Below, piece by piece: positions 1 to 5,409 of a DNA stretch of 5,834 bases. Position 1 is the stretch's first letter. Each line of letters starts with the position of its first letter. Both the position numbers and the translations under genes were made by a program. Source of the DNA: Fidelibacterota bacterium (lineage in GTDB: Bacteria; Fidelibacterota; UBA8477; JABMPR01); the NCBI GenBank assembly GCA_030596225.1, contig JAUVKO010000146.1, positions 1-5,834 of the forward strand, written 5' to 3'. The notes under the pieces were generated by a model that was not told the DNA's origin, made no database searches, and was given only the letters and a program-made list of their open reading frames with translations.

Positions 1-80
1 ATACCAATTACACCTCAAAACAGTCTATGCATTCTTCATCTTTTGAATTCATATAGACTCTTTTGAAGTACAATTGGTAT
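1..80. repeat. 80-bp fold-back (MITE/REP-like) palindromic element
   Basis: The first 28 bases (1-28) and the reverse complement of 53-80 agree at 24 of 28 positions, by my direct count. Both begin ATACCAATT and both end AGTCTAT. The 24-base centre adds a short ATTC/GAAT pairing (31-34 with 45-48). The whole unit would fold into one long hairpin and has no coding capacity. It lies about 70 bp downstream of the PIN toxin stop, so the hairpin could also serve as a transcript end. The left boundary coincides with the window start, so the element may extend further. Its outer 16 bases recur, inverted and without mismatch, at 1098-1113. Confidence 0.85.
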
Positions 81-84
81 TAAT
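74..84. repeat. 11-bp direct repeat, left copy (TTGGTATTAAT)
   Basis: TTGGTATTAAT here is identical to 886-896 in the same orientation. The two copies lie about 812 bp apart and bracket the whole toxin-antitoxin operon with its promoter. The left copy overlaps the right end of the 80-bp fold-back element. It could be part of a common element end, a recombination scar, or a duplicated target; the sequence alone does not decide. Confidence 0.7.
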
Positions 85-147
85 GGCAGATTCAACGATA
101 AGGGTCAATTAAAAAGAATTCCATAGAAAATATAAGTTTGAACAGAA

Positions 148-570
148 TCAGCCGGAAACTTTATAAATATCTAGAAACCTTTGTGGTGTTGATACTGGAA
201 TACTACTCTGCTTATAGTCAGAAATATTTCTCGTAATAATTCTCTCAACTCCAAGGTCTTCAGCACTATAATATTGTAACGTATCTTCGAAATCAGTAAA
301 CCGAGAATTAAGAGCACGATCAACGTGACTATCCAATAGAGGAATTACATCCAGTATGATCCGCAATTTTCGCAAACTATGCTGAGCAATATCTTTTGAA
401 CGTATTTTCTTGAGAAGATAATAGATATTAGCAAAAACCAGTGCCGTAGTACAACCCTGAACTTTCTTTTTCTCACATAAACTTAGAATCCGGGCTGAAT
501 CTCCAAAAAATGGCTCCCTTTGTGCCAAAACATCCAGAATGACATCCGAATCGATAAATACTTTCTTCAT
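148..570 (-). CDS. PIN-domain (PIN_3 / VapC-like) toxin of a type II toxin-antitoxin pair
   Basis: A 140-aa protein, the normal size for a single PIN-domain ribonuclease toxin. It starts with the PIN first strand and acidic residue (VFIDSDVILDVL, D7 and D9). Near the C-terminus it carries the hallmark block of the PIN_3 family (PF13470): DFEDTLQ at residues 93-99, then an ITRNxxDY motif at 112-119 followed by the strand 'SIPVSTPQRFL'. D93, E95, D96 and D118 are the likely metal-binding acids. The residue corresponding to the usual mid-domain acid lies around the 'ALVFANIYY' helix, where no clear Glu is visible; this is typical of the subfamily rather than proof of inactivity. By family knowledge PIN toxins are Mg2+-dependent RNases that cut tRNA, rRNA or mRNA; the target here is unknown. 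The ATG overlaps the upstream antitoxin stop by four bases (ATGA, 570-567), so expression is translationally coupled. The stop is TGA at 150-148. Confidence 0.93.
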   Translation of the reverse strand: MKKVFIDSDVILDVLAQREPFFGDSARILSLCEKKKVQGCTTALVFANIYYLLKKIRSKDIAQHSLRKLRIILDVIPLLDSHVDRALNSRFTDFEDTLQYYSAEDLGVERIITRNISDYKQSSIPVSTPQRFLDIYKVSG

Positions 571-818
571 TTTAGATATTTCTCTTCCAGATGAATAGCA
601 TATTCACTCTCAAGATCAAAGTCCTGTTCCAGATCAATCACTCCGGCCAATTCAGATACTAAAGGGCTGAGCTGCTCACCCTCTTCTATCTGGTCAGCGG
701 TAAGATAATTGAAGTATTGCTCAACCAAACTCGAGAGACTCGTCTGATGAGCCTTCGCATACCGTTTTGTGCTCTTGATAGTATTTTCATTAATGCTGAG
801 TGTGAGTTTAGTTGCCAT
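567..818 (-). CDS. Antitoxin of the PIN toxin (DUF6364 / ribbon-helix-helix-like)
   Basis: An 83-aa protein encoded directly upstream of the PIN toxin. The N-terminus reads as a ribbon-helix-helix fold: strand KLTLSIN (residues 4-10), helix A about 12-24, turn, helix B about 28-38 with 'SLSSLVEQYFNYL'. The C-terminal half has 'SPLVSELAGV' and an acidic tail (DLEQDFDLESEYAIHLEEKY), as in DUF6364 antitoxins found beside PIN_3 toxins. By family knowledge the N-terminus should bind operator DNA as a dimer, and the C-terminal tail should wrap the toxin and block its active site. The ATG at 818 has a good ribosome binding site, GGAG at 827-824 with 5-nt spacing. The gene order antitoxin-then-toxin and the ATGA junction are standard for the class. 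Autoregulation is likely, since two TACGTA half-sites lie just upstream. Confidence 0.9.
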   Translation of the reverse strand: MATKLTLSINENTIKSTKRYAKAHQTSLSSLVEQYFNYLTADQIEEGEQLSPLVSELAGVIDLEQDFDLESEYAIHLEEKYLK

Positions 819-823
819 AATTT

Positions 824-869
824 CTCCATATAATACGTAATAATATAATATATTCTATACGTATAACAA
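824..869 (-). promoter_or_regulatory. Candidate promoter and autoregulatory operator of the TA operon
   Basis: The 50 bp upstream of the antitoxin are very AT-rich. On the minus strand TTGTTA (869-864) is a possible -35. TATATT (847-842) or TATTAT (845-840) is a possible -10, with 16- or 18-bp spacing. Two copies of the palindrome TACGTA (834-839 and 858-863) flank the -10 with start-to-start spacing of 24 bp. Repeated short palindromes over the promoter are what an RHH antitoxin-toxin complex normally binds. Promoter and operator are both inferred from sequence only. Confidence 0.45.
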
Positions 870-885
870 AAAGAATGTTGTGAGT

Positions 886-896
886 TTGGTATTAAT
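886..896. repeat. 11-bp direct repeat, right copy (TTGGTATTAAT)
   Basis: This copy is identical to 74-84 and in the same orientation. It lies just outside the TA promoter on the side away from the genes. The shorter core TTGGTATTA recurs at 1107-1115, the end of the larger fold-back element, so this site may be a solo element end. Confidence 0.7.
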
Positions 897-897
897 C

Positions 898-932
898 TAG
901 AGGGGATAACACCATTAGAGGGTATAATACCA
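898..932. repeat. Imperfect 18-bp tandem repeat (two units)
   Basis: TAGAGGGGATAACACCA (898-914) is followed at 916-932 by TAGAGGGTATAATACCA. They match at 15 of 17 positions with an 18-bp period. The second unit contains the odd-centred palindrome GGTATAATACC (921-931) and runs into the left end of the 924-1116 fold-back element. It could be an operator or a by-product of element insertion. Confidence 0.6.
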
Positions 933-1116
933 TATTCACTTCCAAATGACCTTTTAAGCTGAGGAGTCATTACCCTTCGAGAGCCTCAGGGAGACAAGCA
1001 GAAGTGTCCCCGCCTGTGGCGGGATGTTCCACTTGCTGATGAGCCTAGCCTGTCCTGAGCTTGTCGAAGGGAAGCATGACACGTTACGTGCCACTTGGAG
1101 GTGTAATTGGTATTAT
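924..1116. repeat. Fold-back (MITE-like) element of about 190 bp with nested inverted repeats
   Basis: The left end ATAATACCA (924-932), continuing as ATTCACTTCCAAATG, aligns with the reverse complement of 1116-1092 (ATAATACCAATTACACCTCC and on) with two single-base gaps and a few substitutions. Inside, CCCTTCGAGAGCCTCAGG (973-990) pairs with CCTGAGCTTGTCGAAGGG (1054-1071) at 15 of 18 positions. At the centre CCCGCC-TGT-GGCGGG (1009-1023) is a perfect 6-bp GC hairpin. CACGTTACGTG (1080-1090) is a further small palindrome. No coding potential is seen. Its right end carries the exact 16-bp inverse of window bases 1-16. The inner CTGAGCTTGTCGAAGG motif resembles a dispersed intergenic repeat that I recall from many environmental bacterial genomes. 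Confidence 0.8.
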
Positions 1117-1134
1117 TTCACCGCTATGGTGAAA
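1116..1134. promoter_or_regulatory. Perfect dyad upstream of the TonB-dependent receptor (candidate operator)
   Basis: TTTCACC, five bases, then GGTGAAA: a perfect 7-bp inverted repeat with a 5-bp spacer, ending 57 bp before the receptor start codon. It lies right next to the fold-back element and just upstream of the candidate promoter, a typical place for an activator or repressor site. The regulator is not identifiable; a small RNA hairpin is the alternative. Confidence 0.4.
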
Positions 1135-1170
1135 ATTGCACATAAGCTCCCCCCTCAGATTGTATATTTG
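1135..1170 (+). promoter_or_regulatory. Candidate promoter of the TonB-dependent receptor
   Basis: TATATTTG (1163-1170) exactly fits the Bacteroidota-type -7 consensus TAnnTTTG. The nearest upstream TTG (1136-1138) lies slightly further away than the usual 19-21 bp, so the -33 match is imperfect. A sigma70-like reading (TTGCAC 1136-1141) lacks a good -10. If TATATTTG is used, the leader is very short (about 15-20 nt). Confidence 0.3.
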
Positions 1171-1177
1171 GCCTCTT

Positions 1178-1185
1178 AAAAGGAG
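1178..1185 (+). promoter_or_regulatory. Ribosome binding site fixing the GTG start of the receptor
   Basis: AAAAGGAG followed by 6 nt and GTG at 1192. The strong Shine-Dalgarno and the signal peptide that begins right at this codon decide the GTG start. Confidence 0.75.
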
Positions 1186-1191
1186 CAGCTC

Positions 1192-3441
1192 GTGAAAAGA
1201 ACAACTCTGATTTTGCTAAGCATACTATTAAGCCTAGTTTCGCTGGCTCAAGCTGAAAACACGATTCGCGGAAAGGTCCAGAACAGCCAAACCGGTGATC
1301 CTGTCTCAAACGCCAATGTCTATATTAAAGATACTGAAGATGGCACCACCACAAACACCAATGGTGTTTTCCTGATTGAAACGAACGCTTCCTATCCCGT
1401 CACTGTCATTATTGATCATATTGGTTATAGCAGCATAGAGAAAACAGCCTATGATTCGCGAGTTCTCCAGGTTGATCTATGGCCGAAGACTCTGGAGCTT
1501 GCTCCTGTTGATGTAAGTGTTGCCCGCCTACCTTCCCATTACGATGTGAGTTCACCCAAAGAAACACTGGGAGGCTCAGAAATACGAGCCCGTGGCGTGC
1601 AGGATTTTCAAGAGCTTACGCGCAGCATAAGCAGCGTCGTCGTTTCTACCGGAATGGATGGTTCCCAGACGATCAGCGTTCGGGGATCAAATGCCAACGA
1701 AACACCTATTTATCTTGATGGCGTTAAGATCAATGACTCCTTTACCAATATTGCTGACTTAGCCCAGGTCAATATGGAGGATGTTGAGTCGATCGATGTT
1801 ATTAAGGGTGCCTCGACTCTCCCGTACGAGGTAGGCGCATTTGGGGGTGTCGTCAACATCTATAGTCATGTACCCACTCACAACAAACTGCTGCTTTCAA
1901 GTTCCCTGGATCTGAATAATGGGAATAACGCAACTCATACCGGTCAATTCTCTTATGTGAATGATCATATATCCGCCAACACACAGCTAACCAAACGCAT
2001 GCGCAATTTTCAGACTTTCACGGATGAAACCAGATCTGAGTACCTGTTTGGCAGTGGTGTAATTAATTGGAAAATGGCTTTGGGCAGTCTGCACCTTAAG
2101 GGTAGTTGGCAGGAAGCCCAGACACGACAAGCAGCTGGTGGTGATTTTACAACCAACACCAAGAATCAACTTTTCAATGTTCGTTATACTGGAGCACTAC
2201 CCTGGCTTGGTCGAAATTGGCAGATCGGTAAAGCCTGGCGGGAGGATAGTTTTGGGGTAAGTTTTTGGAGTCTGGGAACCAACAATCCTAATTATGAACA
2301 ATCACCGGAAGGAGCCAATTCTTCTTTTCGGCTAGCTAAATTGATTAAGCACGGACCGCTTGAAAGTTTGGTGCAACTGGCAGGTTCCACCGAGGATTAT
2401 TCAGGACCTTCAAGTACATACATCGACTCCATTTTTGAGAAGGACATGAATCTTGAGCTGCATCGGGATAACCACTCTCTGACTTTTATTTCAAAATTCA
2501 ACGCAGAATCAGAGCACCCGGCTATGGATCTCTTAAGTTTTGAATTTGGATTACGTTATGATGACATTAACACAGAATATCACTGGGACGAAGAACGTCG
2601 CTATTACAACCCGGATGGGACAGAAAGACATCCTGCTGTTATTGTTGTAAAAGATGATTTGAAAGATCATTATTTGCTGGCTAAACGTCTCGGTTTGCGC
2701 ATGGAAGGCAAAATTAAACGCTTCAACTATATCTCATATTTCTCACTGGGAAATAACAATAGATTACCCACTCTTCAGGATGAATTCTTTCGACAGTCCA
2801 CAACTGTTCTTCTTTATCAAAACTCTGAATTATCCAAAGAGATCGTCAATACTGTGGATGTTGGTCTTGATTTCACATATCATGCTCGACCGGGATCCCC
2901 TTTCACCAAGGTTGATGGTCGTATAAATGTGTTTGATAATGGTTATGTCAATAAGCTGAGTTATAAATATTCCCCGGGACAGCCTCCAATTCCATATAAC
3001 ACTTTGGCTGCTTCTATTTCCGGAGTTGAAATATCTGGTAAACTTCACCTGCCTTCAAAACGGGGATCCCTTTATATAGGGTCTATTTTTTTAGATCTTA
3101 GCGATCCAACTATCTTTATTGGAAAACCCAGTTATCGACACACACTTGGTCTAACACTTATACGGGGAAATCTGACCTATAGCGGTAATATGTGGTGGGA
3201 TGGACGTAAGGTATATTTACAAGATGATGGCCTGTATATCGAGCCTAAACACAATTTAGATCTGTCGGTTGACTACAAGCAGAACTGGAATCACTTTTCG
3301 GTGACTTCCACCCTTGCGGCAAAGAATATATTCAATTTTTCGGAGACCCAGGAATCACTGTTAGTAAACGACCAGGGCTATCTCATCACTTTTTATGATA
3401 CGTTTCAGTTACTCTTGAATTTCCGATTGAGTTTGTTTTAA
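1192..3441 (+). CDS. TonB-dependent outer-membrane receptor with N-terminal CarboxypepD_reg-like domain
   Basis: A 749-aa outer-membrane transporter. Residues 1-21 form a signal peptide (MKRTT, a hydrophobic stretch, cleavage after AQA). Residues 24-100 form a carboxypeptidase-regulatory-like beta-sandwich (IRGKVQNSQTGDPVSNANVYI ... GTTTNTNGVF). 'APVDVSVA' (104-111) is in the place and style of a TonB box. The plug domain spans about 118-228 with the classic 'ISVRGSNANETPIYLDGV' block (161-178) and 'VESIDVIKGAS...GAFGGVVNI' (198-223). The remainder (about 235-749) is the beta-barrel, ending in the expected terminal aromatic residue (NFRLSLF). By family knowledge it imports a large or scarce ligand (metal chelate, vitamin, glycan or peptide) using TonB-ExbBD energy. 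No SusD-like partner, TonB or periplasmic binding protein is nearby, so the substrate cannot be named. It appears monocistronic, with its own promoter and a GTG start. Confidence 0.93.
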   Translation: MKRTTLILLSILLSLVSLAQAENTIRGKVQNSQTGDPVSNANVYIKDTEDGTTTNTNGVFLIETNASYPVTVIIDHIGYSSIEKTAYDSRVLQVDLWPKTLELAPVDVSVARLPSHYDVSSPKETLGGSEIRARGVQDFQELTRSISSVVVSTGMDGSQTISVRGSNANETPIYLDGVKINDSFTNIADLAQVNMEDVESIDVIKGASTLPYEVGAFGGVVNIYSHVPTHNKLLLSSSLDLNNGNNATHTGQFSYVNDHISANTQLTKRMRNFQTFTDETRSEYLFGSGVINWKMALGSLHLKGSWQEAQTRQAAGGDFTTNTKNQLFNVRYTGALPWLGRNWQIGKAWREDSFGVSFWSLGTNNPNYEQSPEGANSSFRLAKLIKHGPLESLVQLAGSTEDYSGPSSTYIDSIFEKDMNLELHRDNHSLTFISKFNAESEHPAMDLLSFEFGLRYDDINTEYHWDEERRYYNPDGTERHPAVIVVKDDLKDHYLLAKRLGLRMEGKIKRFNYISYFSLGNNNRLPTLQDEFFRQSTTVLLYQNSELSKEIVNTVDVGLDFTYHARPGSPFTKVDGRINVFDNGYVNKLSYKYSPGQPPIPYNTLAASISGVEISGKLHLPSKRGSLYIGSIFLDLSDPTIFIGKPSYRHTLGLTLIRGNLTYSGNMWWDGRKVYLQDDGLYIEPKHNLDLSVDYKQNWNHFSVTSTLAAKNIFNFSETQESLLVNDQGYLITFYDTFQLLLNFRLSLF

Positions 3442-3622
3442 ACGGGATTAACCGGAGGCTGATCTTATCGAAGCCGGGAGATAAACCTCGTGAGGTGTGT
3501 GTCTTGCTGAGTTGAGCCTGTCCTGAGTTTAGTCGAAGGGTCGAAGCATAACACACACTTTGTTAATATCTAGACGGGGAACGCTTCGAGAGCCTCAGCG
3601 ACCTCTTCAACGTCCTTTTAGG
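3442..3622. repeat. Dispersed-repeat DNA in the convergent gap after the receptor
   Basis: This is non-coding and lies between the convergent receptor and TPM genes. A 14-bp arm GTGTGTGTCTTGCT (3495-3508) pairs with AGCATAACACACAC (3545-3558) at 12 of 14 positions. Inside it is GCCTGTCCTGAG, then GTCGAAGGG (3516-3540), a variant of the motif at 1049-1071. Further on, CTTCGAGAGCCTCAG (3584-3598) is identical to 975-989. Thus both halves of the inner palindrome of the 924-1116 element recur here, but in swapped order. The hairpin may end both convergent transcripts, although no U-tract is seen. Confidence 0.7.
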
Positions 3623-4345
3623 TCACCAACCCCCTGAGGCGCCTCCGCCACCACCAAAACCACCTCCACCGGAAAATCCGCCTCCTCCGAAGCCACCACC
3701 CCCATGGCGACCTCCGCCCATGGCAGATCCCAGCATTGAACCCAGGAAAAAGCCTCCCAAACCACCCATTCGTCCGCGACCAATGAGTAAAAAGATAACG
3801 ATGGGAAAGATCAGGCTGAAAATATTACCTTTTTTCTGGCTTTTCTGTGTGCGACGGACACCGCTTCCCTGATATTCACCCTTGGTTGCCAGGATAATCC
3901 CTTGCAGGCCGACCACAACACCTTCATACCAGCGTTCCTGCTTAAAGTAGGGGGTGATATCATTGCGAATGATCTGACCTGCTGTAACATCCGGTAAGGC
4001 GCCTTCCAGTCCATAGCCAACTTCAATACGGATTTTGCGTTCCTGTTTGAAAATGGCTAGCAGTACACCATTATCACGACCCTTTTGACCTAAATTCCAG
4101 GTTTCGAACATCTGCAAAGAGACATCTTCCAGATTCTCGCCTTCTAATGAGGGAATCGTTGCCACCACAATCTGATTTGAAGATTCACTCTCATACTGAC
4201 GCAAGGCTTGTTCCAGCTGCCGCTCCTGGGTTGAAGAAAGCAGGTCGGCCCAGTCATTCACCTGTTTATTGATACGTTCAGGGTAGATGCCGTCGGCAAA
4301 TAGGCTTGTGATTAAAAGCAGGGGGAATAAAATTAATTTCATCAT
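3623..4345 (-). CDS. TPM-domain (YgcG-like) membrane-anchored envelope protein with Gly-rich C-terminus
   Basis: A 240-aa protein. Residues 1-17 form a signal peptide ending SLFA. The TPM domain (PF04536) spans about 25-155. It shows an early 'VNDWADLLS' (29-37) and 'NQIVVATIPSLEGE' (57-70), then the family core 'WNLGQKGRDNGVLLAIFKQE' (83-102) and 'RIEVGYGLEGALPD' (106-119). A basic linker (RRTQKSQKKG) precedes one transmembrane segment (about 175-189). A glycine-rich tail with isolated Phe residues follows, ending GGGGGASGGW, the usual end of YgcG-type proteins. The likely topology is periplasmic TPM domain, membrane anchor and low-complexity tail. TPM proteins have been called phosphatases and linked to photosystem repair in plants; the bacterial role is unsettled. 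Pairing with lemA just upstream on the same strand is a conserved arrangement. The first of two Met codons is used here; a weak AGAAG lies 8 nt before it. The start at 4342 is possible. Confidence 0.92.
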   Translation of the reverse strand: MMKLILFPLLLITSLFADGIYPERINKQVNDWADLLSSTQERQLEQALRQYESESSNQIVVATIPSLEGENLEDVSLQMFETWNLGQKGRDNGVLLAIFKQERKIRIEVGYGLEGALPDVTAGQIIRNDITPYFKQERWYEGVVVGLQGIILATKGEYQGSGVRRTQKSQKKGNIFSLIFPIVIFLLIGRGRMGGLGGFFLGSMLGSAMGGGRHGGGGFGGGGFSGGGGFGGGGGASGGW

Positions 4346-4368
4346 GATCTATACTTCTATATCTTTAT

Positions 4369-4458
4369 TTTTAGCAAGGAAAGCAGGGGCGGAGCATGCT
4401 CCGCCCGTACAATTAATCATTAGGTCCGTGTAATCTGTGGAATCCGTGCTTGCTAAAA
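4369..4458. repeat. 90-bp inverted-repeat element between lemA and the TPM gene
   Basis: It is bounded by perfect 10-bp inverted repeats, TTTTAGCAAG (4369-4378) and CTTGCTAAAA (4449-4458). Within it is a perfect 20-bp palindrome, GGGCGGAGCATGCTCCGCCC (4387-4406), and three tandem 9-mers related to AATCYGTGG (4423-4449). The right arm ends only 3 bp before the lemA stop codon. The element fills most of the 116-bp spacer of a probable two-gene operon. In RNA it would form a strong hairpin, so it could attenuate TPM expression or protect the lemA message. The palindrome and the 9-mer repeat resemble dispersed repeats that I recall from many environmental genomes. Confidence 0.8.
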
Positions 4459-4461
4459 CTT

Positions 4462-5052
4462 CTAGAATTCCACTTTGGGTGCTTTTTCAGCACCGGATTC
4501 AGCCTCAAAGTAGGCTTTGCGTTCAAACCCGAACATGCCGGCATAAATAGATCCCGGGAAACGGCGAATGATGGTGTTGAATGCCTGAGCCGCTTTGTTA
4601 AAGCGATTCCGTTCCACAGTAATCCGGTTTTCCGTGCCCTCTAATTGAGTCTGTAGATCCAGGAAGTTCTGGTTAGCCTTGAGATCAGGATAACGCTCCA
4701 TGACAACCATAAGTCGACTAAGGGCACTGGATAATTGGCCCTGGGACTGCTGGAAATTCTTCATGGCTTCCGGATTATTGGTAATACCTTCAAGATTGAT
4801 ACTGCTCACCTTGGAACGGGCTTCGGTGACGGCTGTAAAGGTTTCTTGTTCGTGCTCGGCATAGCCCTTAACGGTAGCTACCAGATTGGGAATCAGGTCT
4901 GCACGGCGCTGGTAAACATTCTCCACCTGGGACCAGGCTGCATCCACTCCTTCTTCCAGTGTGACCATATTATTGTATTTACCGACAGCATTGGTGACCA
5001 TAAAAAAGATTACCACCACGACAGCGATTAGTATGATACTACTTTTTTTCAC
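4462..5052 (-). CDS. lemA: LemA family membrane protein
   Basis: A 196-aa protein of typical LemA length (PF04011). A short Lys-rich N-terminus is followed by one transmembrane helix (about residues 6-22). A long helical domain follows with the family signatures: 'LEEGVDAAWSQVENVYQRR' (32-50), 'ADLIPNLVATVKGYAEHE' (51-68), 'ERYPDLKANQNFLDLQTQLE' (119-138), 'TENRITVERNRFN' (140-152), and the terminal 'FGFERKAYFEAE' (174-185). It should sit in the inner membrane with a helical-bundle domain outside the cytoplasm; the biochemical function of the family is not established. The start is GTG at 5052, chosen because AAGGAG (5064-5059) lies 6 nt upstream. The ATG at 5054 is out of frame and runs straight into TGA. 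It is followed on the same strand by the TPM-domain gene, so the two probably form an operon interrupted by the 4369-4458 element. Confidence 0.93.
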   Translation of the reverse strand: MKKSSIILIAVVVVIFFMVTNAVGKYNNMVTLEEGVDAAWSQVENVYQRRADLIPNLVATVKGYAEHEQETFTAVTEARSKVSSINLEGITNNPEAMKNFQQSQGQLSSALSRLMVVMERYPDLKANQNFLDLQTQLEGTENRITVERNRFNKAAQAFNTIIRRFPGSIYAGMFGFERKAYFEAESGAEKAPKVEF

Positions 5053-5064
5053 ATTTAACTCCTT
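5050..5064 (-). promoter_or_regulatory. Ribosome binding site and ATGTGA start context of lemA
   Basis: The minus strand reads AAGGAG, TTAA, ATGTG. Initiation at GTG (5052) gives the lemA frame with ideal 6-nt spacing. Initiation at the overlapping ATG (5054) gives a one-codon minimal ORF, ATG-TGA. The start-stop overlap could reduce lemA translation if ribosomes choose ATG. Confidence 0.6.
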
Positions 5065-5109
5065 GTGGAAACGTTGTTTCTTTTCTTAACAGTTTTTTAA
5101 AGAATCCTT

Positions 5110-5182
5110 TCGCAGAGCACCCAGAGACACAGAGTTTTTATGTTTTTTAAATATTTCCTCTGCGGCTTTGCGGTCTTTGCGA
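5110..5182. repeat. CGCAGAG/CTTTGCG inverted repeat upstream of lemA
   Basis: The 25 bases 5110-5134 (TCGCAGAGCACCC...) and the reverse complement of 5158-5182 match at 18 of 25 positions, separated by a 23-bp AT-rich loop. The right arm holds repeats of CTTTGCGG/TCTTTGCG. It belongs to the CGCAGAGACGCAGAG type of dispersed intergenic repeat; a related copy is at 5679-5695. It lies 58 bp upstream of the lemA start, so the lemA promoter is either within the 5065-5109 gap or inside the repeat; no clear promoter was found. Confidence 0.65.
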
Positions 5183-5380
5183 GATGTTTATGCTCTCATT
5201 CGCAAAATTCGCTATTACTTTTTTTGACATTTACGCCAGTAAGATCTATCTCCTTTGATCCAACCGCTATCAGTATCGTGCGAATATATGCTGGATATAT
5301 AGGTTTGTTCCTTGAAAAAGGAGAACGGAAGTCTTCTTTTTTGAACCGAGGGAATGGTAAAGGGTCTTTGGATTTTATTG
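5183..5380. other. Non-coding gap without recognised features
   Basis: About 200 bp of AT-rich sequence with no recognisable gene, RNA or clear promoter. A plus-strand open frame crosses it (5140-5418), but it starts inside the CGCAGAG repeat, has no ribosome binding site and ends in the palindrome at 5381-5408. I treat it as fortuitous. A weak hairpin, AAAAAGGAGAAC with GTCTTCTTTTTT (about 5314-5342), is present. Confidence 0.5.
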
Positions 5381-5408
5381 AAAGGCGACGATTCGAATCG
5401 TCACCTTT
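5381..5408 (-). terminator. 28-bp near-perfect palindrome, probable terminator of the rlmD-like relic
   Basis: AAAGGCGACGAT-TCGA-ATCGTCACCTTT: a 12-bp stem with a single C/A mismatch and a TCGA loop. It begins 2 bp beyond the stop codon of the methyltransferase fragment on the minus strand, where an intrinsic terminator would be expected. The following T-run is short (CCTTTCAATAAAAT), so the terminator would be weak; the symmetry would allow use from both sides. Confidence 0.55.
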
Positions 5409-5409
5409 A

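Noticed and set aside
686..970. Minus-strand open frame overlapping the antitoxin
   Set aside because: It is in another frame of the well-supported antitoxin gene and runs into repeat DNA; no protein family features are seen.
3623..3760. Repeat-like low-complexity DNA at the 3' end of the TPM gene
   Set aside because: It encodes the glycine-rich tail ending GASGGW, normal for YgcG-type proteins, and is not a separate repeat element.
4450..5031. Plus-strand open frames opposite lemA
   Set aside because: They are antisense shadows of the conserved LemA coding sequence with no start signals.
5314..5342. Weak hairpin with T-run (possible intrinsic terminator on the plus strand)
   Set aside because: The stem needs G-U pairs and has a mismatch, and no plus-strand transcript is expected there.
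5381..5408. tRNA T-arm-like GATTCGAATC
   Set aside because: The surrounding sequence lacks acceptor, D and anticodon arms; the symmetry is explained by a long palindrome.
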